Shown one piece after another: positions 1-13,500 of a stretch of 64,000 bases of DNA. The stretch spans positions 932,001-996,000 of the forward strand of contig NC_092568.1 of NCBI RefSeq assembly GCF_037975245.1, written 5' to 3'. Each line of letters starts with the position of its first letter. The stretch's first letter is position 1. Origin of the DNA: Apostichopus japonicus (lineage: Eukaryota > Echinodermata > Holothuroidea > Aspidochirotida > Stichopodidae). The notes under the pieces are model-generated. The model saw only the letters and a list, made by a program, of their open reading frames with translations, made no database searches and was not told where the DNA came from. The translations under genes were made by a program, and so were the position numbers.

Positions 1-76
1 AGTCTTTCAATCTTATTCATCAATGAAATGAGGGATGTGTGAGCCTTTCGATGAAGATGGTTATTAATCTTCCTCT

Positions 77-1544
77 CTAGAAGTGGTTAAAGATACTTCC
101 AGATGAGGTCTGACTCACACTCCTCTCCAGTTTGGGTTTTTTACTTTGCGGTCCCTCCGTGTGTTGGCCAGAAGTTCCCTGCACACTGATGGATCGCTTC
201 ACCTGATGTTAAAAGAATGAAAACATAATACTAATTCAATTAGTGCTCGGAGAAGACCTGTGTAAGAGTAAGACACTTGAGCATTTGCACTGATCTGACG
301 ACAACAAACAACTAAGGCAAATAAAGTAAGGGTTTTGTGCAAAGTCTTTTCAAATAAATCATTTGGGGGGAAACAGTCACATTGGAATTGTTTGCTCAAA
401 CAAGAGGAGAGATTAACAATTACTCTTCTGTGCCTCTTGGAAAGTACCAGTGGAAATACTTTTATGAAAACTGCCAGACATATTTTAATTTTCCCCGTAA
501 AAAGAGGAATGCAATTATTGCATAAAAGTAATAACAACACCTTTTGTTTTGCATCAAACAGCCAAAGGTTTCACAAGTATTAAGAATAACATGATTTTAG
601 AAAGAAAGAAACAAACTGAAACATTACATATGATAAATCCTTGTAATCAAATGAAATGGAAACTAATAAAAGAAAAAAAAATGACAAACTTTACTTTACA
701 AGGTTACTTCCTTGATAAGATTCTTTACGCAAACTTACCTTTGATGGCTGGGTCAGCTTTTCTGTCTCCATATTTGTTTGCGACAGACTTTGGAAGATGA
801 ATCCTCTGTTATTTTTGGGGCGAGTGATATTGGCTAAAGGTTTGACGACTGAAGCTAGTTTCTCTAATTCTTGTTTCTTTCGCTTGAGGAAGGAGCCATG
901 TTTGTGCTGGAAAAAAGGAAACAAATTTCATGCCAAAGATAAAATATTAATCACAGAATCCTTTTCAGCTATGGTCGCATCATTTACTCCAGATGCATAT
1001 CACCAAATTAGACAAATTCATAGGTTTGCCATAACAAAAAAATTGCTATGAGGATGTGGTTTTGGCCTACGGGTGCCAGAAAATTTCCAGCATTTTTATT
1101 ATTGCTATCAACTTCAGTCACTGGATTATCCCTTTTGAATGCACTACTGATGAATAAACCTTCACAAGAATCAAATTGCTTATGTATACAAATCAGTGAA
1201 GTCAAAACTGAGACTAAAAAAGTATAAAAGAAAACAACTGCTGATTATTATTATATTATTATTATTATAAAGCTGAGACTAAGCAAAAATTTGTGTTTTT
1301 TGAGGGATAAGGTTTTTTTTTCTAAAATTCTTTAAATTCATGTAGTATGGGCATAAATAACTTGATAGTCACTGAAATCCTTGATTTAATTGCGAATTTG
1401 ATTTACAGGATGCTTTTGTCGTGAGAAAAGTGGGTAACCTTACCATTTTTAAAGGTTTAGGGCTGTTGAATTCCTTCTTCTCTTTGACCTTTTCTACCGG
1501 TTCAGGAGGCTCGTTGGATGCAGTTCCTGAGGATGACAACGAAC
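77..1544 (-). CDS. CLSPN: claspin exons 26-28, conserved C-terminus
   Basis: Exon 26 (1444-1544) ends KPLKM. Exon 27 (739-906) encodes HGSFLKRKKQELEKLASVV and RGFIFQSLSQTN (vertebrate NFVFHTLS). The last exon (77-202) encodes VKRSISVQG and a basic stretch, ends SVSQTSSGSIFNHF and has a TAG at 77-79. Vertebrate claspin ends with a similar SIFKYL, which supports this as the true C-terminus. Confidence 0.95.
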
Positions 1545-4500
1545 CTGCCGAGGGATTAAGATAAAAAAAAAGTATTAACAATTTTAAAAGAACAATTGTT
1601 TATCAACAACATCAACCAAACCAGGTGACAGTACCAAGTTTCTGGAATATGAATTACACAACAAGATGAATATAGGGTCAAAATTAATTTGTTCAAAATT
1701 TAATAGGGACAACAAAAAAAATACTAATGCAGATCATAGATAATAAACACGCTTTTGGGATACACTACCTTTGCTGTTATTCCTGGACACAATTTTCATA
1801 GAAAGAGGAAACTGACTATCTTCATCTTCCACGACTGGAGGAGGCTCCTCAGGAGCTTCTTTCTGCCCTGTTTCTTTATCCTAACGAGGTAGAGGAATAA
1901 AAGAGACGGTGATAAATTTTCCGAATAAGAGAGAAAGAAACAAAAACATTTAGAACATTAAGAGCAAACAAGGTGCAGCCACTCAACGCGAGTATAATTA
2001 TTACATTTTCTCATCACTTTTTCTTATAACAATCATATACAAAGTTACCAACTAAGGGCTTGGGTATTATGGATTATAGTATGCTGACCATTGGTTGGGT
2101 ATTATGGGTTTATTCATAACATGGTGAAGACGGTTACCCACCTGTTCCTTTAGCCATTGCTCTCTCTGGTATCGATGCAACCTCCACTGTGTGTCTAGGT
2201 CATCTTCTTCTGCCCCTTCATCTTCAGAATCACCATTCCCTCCTCCTCCACCTCCATCCATCTCCATCTCATCTACAAGATAAAGGTTAAAGATGAGAAA
2301 TTTTTGAAACTGTAACTGTCAACAATTTTATATGAATACGCTCCATACAAGGCATAGATGGGATACCGAATTTCACTGTGGCTTGCACAATCATTTCCAT
2401 GCACACAACTAGTAAACTATATATTTAAAATACTACTAATGGTTAACCAAATAATACCATAAACAAGTATTAATTTAATTCCTATCAATAGTGACAGGTA
2501 GACCGCGATGGGAGACATTCAATTACCCCCCAAAAAAACCCAAAACCTGTCCAATTTTTCTTCATATCAAAAAAGCAACAATCAGTCCAAACCATTGCAA
2601 TATAAAATGTAAACATGCAAACACACACAAACGCAGAGTGGAACATGAAACGGCACCAAAAGTGGGATTTCACCCAATTTTTAAAGTTCATTGTTCTTCC
2701 GTCTTAGCTTGTAACTTGAGGCTACCTTTGGTCAGTTTTGTATTTATTATTAAAATAATTATTATCTTTTTACAAAAATGGAGGAGAAAACTATCACATC
2801 CTGTACCTAGATGCTTCCATCTGAATCTCCGGACTCTGCTCTTTTCAGAGTGAAGGTCTCCATCTCGGAGATACATCTCCTTAAACAGACGTAATCTTCG
2901 GGCATCTTCATCATCTGTGGCTTTCCTGTAAAAGGAGGGGGGAGGGGAGGGGGGAGAGGAAGAAATCAATGCATCTTTAAACAGCTTTAAACTTTAAACA
3001 TCAAGTTACAAAAAGTATGAGCATAGAGAGGATATTATCGCGTGTGTGAGTGTAAGCTACATAGTTCGTTTGGAGATTGACTTTAAAATGGTAGAATGGG
3101 TTCGAACATACAAAGGCAGGCTTAAAAGTGTGAGAGTGGTTCCTATTTATACCCATTTTAATCTGTGCATCTTAACATTTAGATATCAAGAAAGGCAAGC
3201 TTAGGGAGGATACACCTTACTGGATGAGCTTGAGGGGTGCTGGATTGGTGTCAGAGATATAAGAGGGTGGGTTGAACGAGAGCTTAAAGGTACAATGATG
3301 GGCAAACAGGTGTTAGGTTGGTCCAGAAATTGTATTGAGTTTACATAACACATGTAAAACTGTGTAAAATCTTACAACAGTGTCAGGGTTAGATTACATA
3401 TTATTTCCTCATAAAACCCAATTCTGAATGTCTCTCTGTACTATCCTCACTTGACTCAAGTTTTACTTTGTATTTACAATTTTCAGATCCAAGATTAAAA
3501 TTTCAAAATTTTCCATGTCACCATTCCCCCCCCCCACCCAATAGAAATCAAAATACCAAAGTCATTGTCATTTTTGCGCCTTGAGCACCCCGCAGGGCGG
3601 ATATGTGCGCATTATAAATCGCTATTATTATTATTATGATTATTGTTCTGTTTTTTTTATTTCCTTATTCCAACTGTTCTCTGTCTCTAATCTTTCCTAA
3701 TCTCCATACTCCTGCCAATCTGTAACAGCTGCACAATATATCCTTCTACCTTCCTTCTACCTCTTCTATACATTTCCACCCCCCATTCCCTTGTCACTCA
3801 AACAAGTCGTATTTCATTTCGCCTGCCCTGCGACTACTCACATGTGGATTTCGTTGACCTGCTCTCGTAATTCTTCCGTATCTTTAAACTGTTCCTCTAC
3901 TTCTCTGTCCAGCTCCAACTCGTCTGGCTCTTCCTCCGCATCGTAATCTTCATCACTGTCCGCATCACTCCCGGACAGTTCCGCCTCTTGCTCAAAAAAC
4001 TTCTTTTTAGCAAACCTGAGGAAAAAAAAAAAAAACAACCATAGGTGTAATCCTCTCAACATAAATCATACCTTTGGGGATAATCACAGCCTAAGAATGG
4101 TGGTATCTCTCCCCCCCCTCTCCCTACCCTCCCCCAAAAGAGAGAATTTTTTACTTATCTTTGTCCTAGTCTTTGTCTGACAAACTAATTTAGGTTAAAA
4201 TAAGTACTTACTTTTTGGTTTTGTCATTATTCATCAATTTTCGGATGTTAAACACCTTTCATTTCCATTTCAAATATTTTAATATAATTATTCCGGAATG
4301 ATACACCCAGATTTAAATGTGGCAGTATAACGTACTTGCTGTAAGTTTTTCCTTTGAAGGCATTTCTGTTGACCTCTAATTCGTCGTTGCTGTCGTACGC
4401 GAGGAGCGATCCATCCTCTTCCTCCTTCTGTTTCGTGACCGGTTTCTTCTTCCTCGTCAGGATGATGGGTTCATCGTCACTGCTCTCTCCATCTTCTTCT

Positions 4501-7500
4501 TGTTTGTCCTCCCGTAATTCCTCCTTGAGGGTTTCTTGATCAAATACGAGACTAAAAGATGATTCGCTGTCTTTATCGCTCGACTCTTTGGATTTTTGCA
4601 TCGACTTGTCAATCTTGTCTTCCTCCAGTTGACTAAACAAACAGAGAAGAACAAAGTTTATTTGAGTGACACATTTTTTTTTAATTTTACTGTTTTTAAT
4701 TTATTTTCTGAGAGAGAAATGGAAAAAATTGTTGTGAATATCAGTTTCTCCTACATTGTAGGGTTTGCTGATATATAGGTCATAGGATGAGCAGGTACCC
4801 TGACACAGGTTTAAGATCGGGAGAGGGGGAGTAAGGGGTAGAGTCAGTTGTTGGAATTGCTACCTGCGGTGGTAACATGCCTATGTTATAATCATTCCCA
4901 TGAAAATGTTTTACAGGGTCACAGACTCTGTCCCTCCCCCCTCGGATTGGGACCCAACTGAGACAAGGAAATCTGGCTTCAAAAGGAATCCTACCTTGAG
5001 AAATTACCGGAACAGAGACCAATCAATTCACTGACATTATCCTGGGATTTCATCTGAGAGAATAATCCTTTTCTGAAGCTGGTTTGGGATTGCAATACTC
5101 GAGGTGTTCCCTCTTTGTCCTCTCCTGCAATATCGAAAAAATATGACTTTTTACGATGAATTTTATTGATCTCTCGTCTTTTTAACCTTGACCTTAAACT
5201 GGAGTGACGACTCTAAGAACATGGTCGGCCACTCTGCTGGCTTGTGGATGTGGTCTGCAAGAACTGTCCCAACCTTGTTGAATCTTCTTCTGTAATACTT
5301 GATGACTTAAAAGAAGTGATGAAAATTAATAAAGTTGTTTTTAGAGCACCCTTGGCTTTAATTTTGAACGGTAATAACATATTAACTTTAATTCGAAATT
5401 TCATTGTTCCTTGATGGTTTGCAGTCTCTGAGTACCTACATGTAAACTGCATTACGTAAAGATTACATTAAGTACATTACAACTTCAATGCACTTGTGAT
5501 CACGGGTGAACGTACAATGGAGTAAAACCTCTATGACGAAAAGACAGAATCGAATTTTATAGACTTACGATCTTCCTTAAACTGTCCAGAGCAGAGGCCC
5601 AACAATTCGTTCATGTTTCCCTGAGTGTTATTTGCATTTTTATTAACTTTTGGTGAGTCTGTGTCTGAGAGGCAAAAAAAAACAAAAAACAAACACAAAT
5701 TAATGCATGATTTGACAACAAGACTTTTCAGGACGCCCACTGCAAAGTAACGTACAAAGTGAGACGAACAAGAAACTCTGGCTTTTTGTCATAATTTTAC
5801 TTCAAAATGAGAATATTTAAACTTATCAGGCTCTGTAAAAAGTGGTTAAAATGCACAAAAATAGCACAGGGGTACTTGTAGGAAATTTCACACAGAGTCT
5901 TCACTAAAAGTATCTTATGATAAAAATATGTTCTAGAATTTATCAGAGAAAAAATGACCAATACAGTTAATTTTTTGGACTTGGTGAATGGCTGCAATCA
6001 TTTTCAATCTGAGCAAATACTGAGGCTGTATTTTTGTAAAGTGCATCATTTTTACTAACCATGTTACATAAATGTACGTCAGATTTCTGTTGGCTGTAAT
6101 TGCAAATGGGGTTCTGGGCAGCAGCATCAACCATATCCTTTCATGCATTTACATACATATATCACATCACTTGCAAAACCAACTTACAATTTTTAAAATA
6201 TTTATTTTACCAACAACTACTTGAAATTTGACGATGTCAAGGTAATAAACGGCATTGTTGTACGATTCCAGTATCGCACAAATGTCAAAAATTGACCAGA
6301 AAATGATATTCTTACCATCCTGCTTAGAGAAACGTCCTGAACAGAGTCCTAACAGCTCGTCCATGTTACCCTGTGAGGCATTCTCATTATGAAAGACTTT
6401 ACCAGACCTGGCATCTATGACATGAATCATAACATAAAGAGAGAAAGAGATAGAAGCAGTTAACATCTTTATCTCATAGAAACAGCCCACATAGGTAAAT
6501 GGAGCAGAAGTACTCATAATTAGATCACTCCTAACATCGGATATGGCCTATTATCATTTGTACCGTCTGGTAACAAAGTATATTCTAGGCTTAAAATATC
6601 TCAAGTTGATTTGTGGAGTATTTTCACTGGCTATTGTTACTGCAAGGTATACATTACAGGTCATAGTTCAGGTCAAAGTCAAGTTTCAGGTCATAGTTTA
6701 TCAAGAACTGCAACTGTAGCTAAAGAGCTTAAAATTCCCAAACTCAGTTTCTATGCACACAACACCTTCAATAACCTTTTATAACACACTGAAACTCACA
6801 AAATTCAAAAATGCTACACAAAATCTGAAAACTACTCATACTGTCCATACGATTGTTTGAAGTATGATTGTAGAGTTCAGTGTAGAGTGGTACTAGCATT
6901 AACAAATTTTTTCCAACTAGTTGGGCTATCTTTCAAAGTAGGCTATATCCATGTTAATTATCTGAAAAACTTGTGAGAAGTATAACAATTTTCATTATTT
7001 ATATGTTTACTTTTGCAACATTACAATTATGTGGGAAAAGTTTCAAAGCTTTTTCTAAACACTTTCTAACTCATTTCTACTTAGTCCTTAACAGACACAA
7101 TTTCTCCCCCTCCCACCCCCCCCCCAACAAAGGGGGAAGAAAAGAAGGAATAAATAACAACAACAAAAAACACAAGACTGGAAATTTCACATATTTATCT
7201 ACAGAAAGCCTTCTCACAACTGATTGCCCCCCCCCCCCAAAAAAAGAACAATCTTCAACAATATCAAATTTTTAAATCTGACTCAATACATGTTAAATAA
7301 TATCTTTCCTTGGTCTATCAGATCCCAATTGTCTTTTAAATCATGGTTACCAGTCTATTTCTTAAAGTTCCTGTGCAAATATCAGACCAATGACGAGTCA
7401 AAATGTTCTCTGCTTTCTCACTGATATAAATAACCGTGAAATTATTACCGTCTTGGTTGAACTGTCCAGAGCATAGGCCGAGGAGTTCATCCATATTTCC

Positions 7501-10500
7501 GTCGGAGGCATTTTCTGTTTGGAATATTTTCCTGGGGCCAGGTCTTTTTGCTGAACTTTTCAGTTTCAAAAACCTGCAACGAAACATTTTGATAAAATGA
7601 TAGAAAAGATGGTACGTCCTTCCAAAGAACGCATTCTTCAAACTAAATCAATAAATCAATAAAACAAACAAAGAAAACAAACAATACCATTAAACGTAAT
7701 TAATTCTTTATACAGTTTCAAGTCTTATCAAGAGACATGTGTATCAAACAGTTGCTAACAAGTTGATGTACCAGAATATTTGCAAAGAAAACCTGTCCCC
7801 CCCCCCATTTTTATCACAATTAACTAAACACAAAGAAGACAATTCAAGAATATTTTGTAACAAGTAATGGTTTCCTTTGGCTTGACTCAGACTTAGCTTG
7901 AGGAACACTGTGTAATAGTAGCAGAGTATCCAGCACAACTCAAGGTCACACGTATGTGCACAACTTCACTTACAGAATTCCAGGAATGAGTACGTGAAGA
8001 AAATTGTCTGCATGATTTGACCTGTTTTGCTGTTTTCTTTTCTTCTTTTTTCCTTCATTTTATTTTTCTGAGGTTTCTTAAGAACTCAAAACTAAGAGAG
8101 TGCATTGTTTTACCCGTTGCCATCCAAGAATTGGGTCTGAGTTTCATCTTCGTCAAATGAAAATCTGAAGTTCTGCGTCTCTGTCTCTCGTTGAGAATCG
8201 GGCATCATCAAAGAGGGCGTGTCCATCTGGAATAAATCTTGTGAGTCTTCCACCGGTAGAGATAGCTCTGGAAACTTTGAAGTGCTCTGAGACAAAAGAA
8301 AGAAGACAAGTTTTTTAGAAACTCAGCAAAAACAGAATGTGTAGGATAGGAGAAAAAATAACTTAAAAATATAACAATTAGCAATTCAAACTAGAGAATA
8401 ATTTGGTTAATATTTCAAAAATATTGAGATAATCCCAGGAACCTTGGATAGGAACCAACCCTGACTGATTGGGCAAAGCTAATTTTGAAGGTTGTCTGGT
8501 TCTTTTCGAGACAACCAAATTTCAGTTCGGACGATCAAAATCAGATTTTGTGGTTGTCTGGTGGATGACTAGTTGTTAACATCATTTTAATAAATAACAA
8601 ATAATAAAAAAATTATTAGTTGGTATTACCCTCTCACCACACGGATGTACTGAAATAAAACAAAAAATAGTAGGCCTATGATCCAACTGCTCTAATACCT
8701 GCTCTATTCACAAAACCTACATATCTCTCTCCTCCCATGTACCTATTGGTCTTTATCTTTTACTATTTTGCAATATTTTTTCTGACAACCAAATTTGCTG
8801 TTCGAACAACCAAAAAGGAAGCCCTGGTTGTCATAGTGACGACCAGATAAAATTCTTAATAATTTGCCCTGAATTTGGATACCTTTACAAGACAGTGAAC
8901 TTTGAGATGTTATTGACTCATGGAAGTCATTCATCTTTCCAGAACACATCGATGTTAAATCACAGATATTGCTTCAAATTCAATACTTGTTTACCTTTGC
9001 TGAGCCGTGTTCAAGGCTAATCTTGGCTTTAGAGAACGGCGTGAAGTTTTCTTTAGATTTAAGGTCATCGCTGTCGTCTAGAGACTCACGTCTCGGCTGG
9101 TACGGAGGAATGGTGGCTGGAAACATTTCAAAACTGTTATCGAGGCTGGTTACGCTATTGTTATCAGCCTCAGAAGTCTTACTGGTTACTGAATCTGCGA
9201 AGAAATGCATATAAACGTCATGATGAATCGGTGCAACGGCTATCACTGCACAGTTACATAGAGAGCCATGCTGGGCCCCTGAGATAACAAAGTTACTAGG
9301 ACGGTCCCTATTTTTGAAGTCTTTGTGTTTCACCTATAAAGTAGACTGCAAAATGAAAACACATTTTTCTTTATCCAATGTGTTCCCAGGACCACTAATT
9401 GACCCCAATAGTAGGGCTGTTGCCCTCCGAACCCTACCCCCCCCCCACCCTTTTGTCAGGCCTGTCACAACACATTCAACATGCAGACCTTTATTTTAAA
9501 TGTAAATATGGTCTTGTTTTTTTACAAGACTTATTTTTGAGTCGCTTTATGTTATACACAAAGCACAGGTCAGTCTGTTCAGCATGAAAATAATTTCCTT
9601 CGGATATTTTAATTATCCAAGCAATCAAATATCCCAATCTAAGAAATAGAAACAAAATTGTGATTGAAATCATTAAAAGCAATGTTCAACTTTGTTATTC
9701 AATGTAAACTATTGACAGTTGAAGCCCAAATTCATGCGCAACTCCACCTGTTAACTCAGACCCAATATTTAAACTATACAAGCAGCAGGTTGTTGCTCAC
9801 TTCTAAACTTACTGTGTTTCAATTCTTCATCAAATTCGCTTAATTAAAAACCGCAAATGCTATGAAATATTTCTGCTTGCCTCAAGAGGTACCATATAGG
9901 TTCCAATAAATAACAAAAGCCACCTATTCCTGTGTGCAAAGTGAACTTAATGAACTACATCTACTGTGAGTTTGCTGTTGGTCTATTATAGGGGTTTCTT
10001 AATGAGCACCTCACTGGCTAAGTCCACTCAGCCTCTAAATTCAAATGGCCTGTAAAAGAGATCTGCTCACAATCTTGCAGTTATCAGGTAGGTATGCAGG
10101 CCCTTAAAGACCCTGGGCTTGAACACTCTAATGACCAGTGGTTCACAAGTAGTACAATATAGATATAGTGAGATATGGTTCTTGTAATGCTCAAACTAAA
10201 TTCAAATTTTTCTTCTTCCAATCCCTTCTAGGCTTGAAAACACACTCCTAGCAACATAATGGACCAGTCCACTTCCCACTGGTTTATAGTTTCCAGCGTA
10301 ACAACTAATTACATCATCAAGGTCATAGGTCATCTCAATCTGAAACACACCCTGTATATTATATTACATTACATTGTACTCCAGTCACCTACATCTTAGC
10401 TGTCGCAGAGAGCACAATATATTTATTGACCGGTATAGAGTAGTATTCCCTTTTGCACCAGCTTTGGAACATTTAAATCTTCTCTCTCTCTGGGCATTGT

Positions 10501-13500
10501 TCTGACCAGTCTCAGTATGGCCCTCGTAGAAAATTGAGAAGCCCTGGCCTATAGTGTCAGATTTCTGCTTTGAACACTAAATAGATGTGAAATAAATGCA
10601 AATCAACCAGAAACCAGACCATAGCAGTTTTACTCACCTTGCCTTCCTAAGTGCTCCTTTAGGTTAAAGGTCGTTTGTTTATCGTCGGAGGTCAAATCGT
10701 TATTTTTGAGGTCGTCGGTGAGGGACGATGTAGAATCAAACAAATCCAGGGTTTTACCGACACCGGGGAAGTAATGGGTGACTGAGCTTGAATCTGATTT
10801 CTTTACGCTGCTTGTCTTGGATGAGGAGGAGGAGGATAATGTCGATGTGTCTGAAAATAAAACCAAAGGAATTGCAATAGAAGAAGATCATGTGAGGATT
10901 GGAATGTTGGGGGGGGGGGTGTCCTGTAACTTTTCATAAACATTTCAGGATTTCATCAAAACTTAAAAAATGTAAATTTGGTTTTTCTTACTCAAAAATA
11001 TTTGTGTCTGTATTCATATACAGTTGACGTGGGGTGAAATACTTCTTTAATAACTTGTGTTTTTGTCAGGTTTTTTGACATTTTTGCAAAGTGAAATGTA
11101 AGCAAAGAAAACAAAACGCAAAAGTGAATGTGTCTGTTTGCATGGGTGAGTGGGTCAGGGGCTGAGGGAGTGGGTGGGTATGGGGTAGTCATCATGTAAT
11201 GTCAAAGAGGAGAAAGGGCTGGGATACGGAAAACAAAGTGCAATGCTATCCCACATTCACTCCTCCAAAAGACATACTCAGTCTGGCCTCGTAGAAAGTT
11301 GAGAAGCCCTGGCCTATAGTGTCAGATATCTGCTTTGCAAAGTAAATAGATGTGAAATAAATGTACTAGATGTGACAAATGAAATCCAGAAACCAGACCA
11401 TAGCAGTTTTACTCACCTTGCCTTCCTAAGTGTTCTTTAAGGTTAAAGGTCGTTTGTTTATCTTCAGAGGTCAGGTCGTTATTTTTGAGGTCGTCGGTGA
11501 GGGACGATGTAGAATCAAACAAATCCATGGTTTTACCGACATCGGGGAAGTAATGGGTGACTGAGCTTGAATCTGATTTCTTTACGCTGCTTGTCTTGGA
11601 TGAGGAGGAGGAGGATAATGTCGATGTCTCTGAAAATAAAACCAAAGGAAAAGAGTACATGACACTTTCTAATATAACGAAAAGAGGTGGCAATCCACAA
11701 AGTTGCACACCTTGATTATTGCACGCATTGATTTATGGTCCACAGGATAGCATATTTATAATTCACAACCTTCATTCGTTAACTCCTCACTGAACAAAAC
11801 AGCATATGGCCTTTCCTCAGTGGCCTTTGATAATAATTAGCTTGTGAAGGTGGTACATCTATTCAACAATTGTCCTTGTAATCGTAGCAAAAAGTCATGT
11901 TTTCACTTCATTTGAACTTTTATTTTTCACCCCTGTAAACAAGTGCACTTTCCTACCAACGTTAAAAGAACGTATGGTATCTCACTGCAAATTGTTATGT
12001 CTAATTAAATGTTCCATGGTCCAAGTTTCAAACATTTCATCCAAAATTAAGAAAAGTAAATTTGGTTTTTCTAACTCCTTACTTCTAACTCTCACTCAAA
12101 AAAATATTTGTGTCTGTATTTTCATATACAGTTGACATTGGATGAAATACTTCTTTAAATAACTTGTATTTTTGCCAGGGGTTTTGACATTTTTGGAGAG
12201 TGAAATGTAAGCAAAGCACAAAAAAAAAGCAAAGTGAAGGTGTCTGTATGCATGGGTGAGTGGATCAGGGGGTGGGGGATGGAGAGGGGGTAGTCACCAT
12301 GTTATAATCAAAGTAGAGAAAGGGCAGGTATACGGAAAACAAAGTGTATCACTATCCCACAATTACTCCCTCCCCCATTAAGACATAATATAAGACAACT
12401 CAGTTCAAACTGTACCAATCAGCCAATGAATATTTCAAAGTTTCTAATGATAAACTTGAGTTAGGAAAGCAAAAAAAAAAAGTGATTCTTTTTGATATTT
12501 AAACTAAATTAATTAAATTAAATACAAAACCATCCAACTCACCTTGATGAATGTCTGGTATCTTAACAGTTTCCTTTGGAGCCTGCTGGATGATCTTGAT
12601 CTGTGACATGATTTCTGATGTTTCCTGGAAATCACCATCATCATCCTCATCGTCTTCATCGTCTGATAACAGAATCCGTCTCTTAGAATTTGTCTTGGTC
12701 TTTCTACTCTGCGGAGAAATTTCATCGCAGCTGTCTTCGTTTCCATCGGAGGGTTTAGGAGTCGTTTTCTTCTGAGAATTTGATTCCACCTTCTCCACAT
12801 GATCGTCTGCAACCTCCCCTTCGCTGTCCTCATCATCATCATCATCTTCGGCTTCATCGTCTGCAAACATATGTTTCTCCTTCGGGAGGTAAGAAATTTA
12901 TAATATGATTCATTAAGATTTCCCCTGAGGAAATCCTAAAATCCTCTCAGCAAAACTAGTCAACGGCGTTGGTTCTCATTAAGTTATTTATGAAAAAAAT
13001 GAGAAGAATTGCCTTGCTTAGTGGTGATCATGTGGATAAGTGTTGCTTCTATTATGTAAAGTAAAAGGCTTAGAACTGACATGTGTGAGTTGTAGAAGAT
13101 GATTTAAATGGTGGTGATGAGCTTGACCAATATGTCTGAAATAGACTGTCAACACAGTAGAAAACAACCGGCCAAGAAAAAACCACTAATTTAGCTACTC
13201 ATTTATGTATATTGTTTTTTATGAAGGAGATGTGTGACCCTGGGGTCACTGAAGCTGAGTCCCATGCAGGGGAGTCTAGGGGCCCTTTCCCAAAAGAGAA
13301 ATTAAGTTTATATGTCAAATGGTGCATTCTGATGCATTTTAAGAATTTTTATAAAATGAGGTCTGAAACTAGCTCTAAACACAAGCTTTGCTAGTAAATA
13401 CTAATGTTTTGTGTGACGTGGGGGGGGGGGGGTGATTCACTTAAAGTTTAAGGAGAGGTCTAATTCTTTTCTGGCTAAAATTTAAAATAAAAACCTGGCT

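Larger units (their letters stand above)
10505..12385. repeat. tandem duplication containing claspin exon 14
   Basis: The segment about 10505-11275 is repeated at about 11283-12385, including intron on both sides of the exon. Shared flanks are recognisable, e.g. TTGAGAAGCCCTGGCC near 10530 and 11300, and ATACAGTTGACRTKGG-type sequence near 11018 and 12125. The second unit is longer by roughly 330 bp (about 11655-12010). Edges are estimated by eye. Confidence 0.85.

Noticed and set aside
5213-5452. Minus-strand ORF (ending STSQQSGRPCS) inside the claspin gene, with an acceptor-like start
   Set aside because: Exon 19 joins exon 20 in perfect phase (C|GA) without it, it has no usable donor in the right phase, and claspin homologues have nothing corresponding.
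12513-12866. Second open frame (methionine-rich) across claspin exon 13
   Set aside because: Shadow of the acidic exon in another frame; the true frame matches the acidic claspin region and preserves splicing phase.
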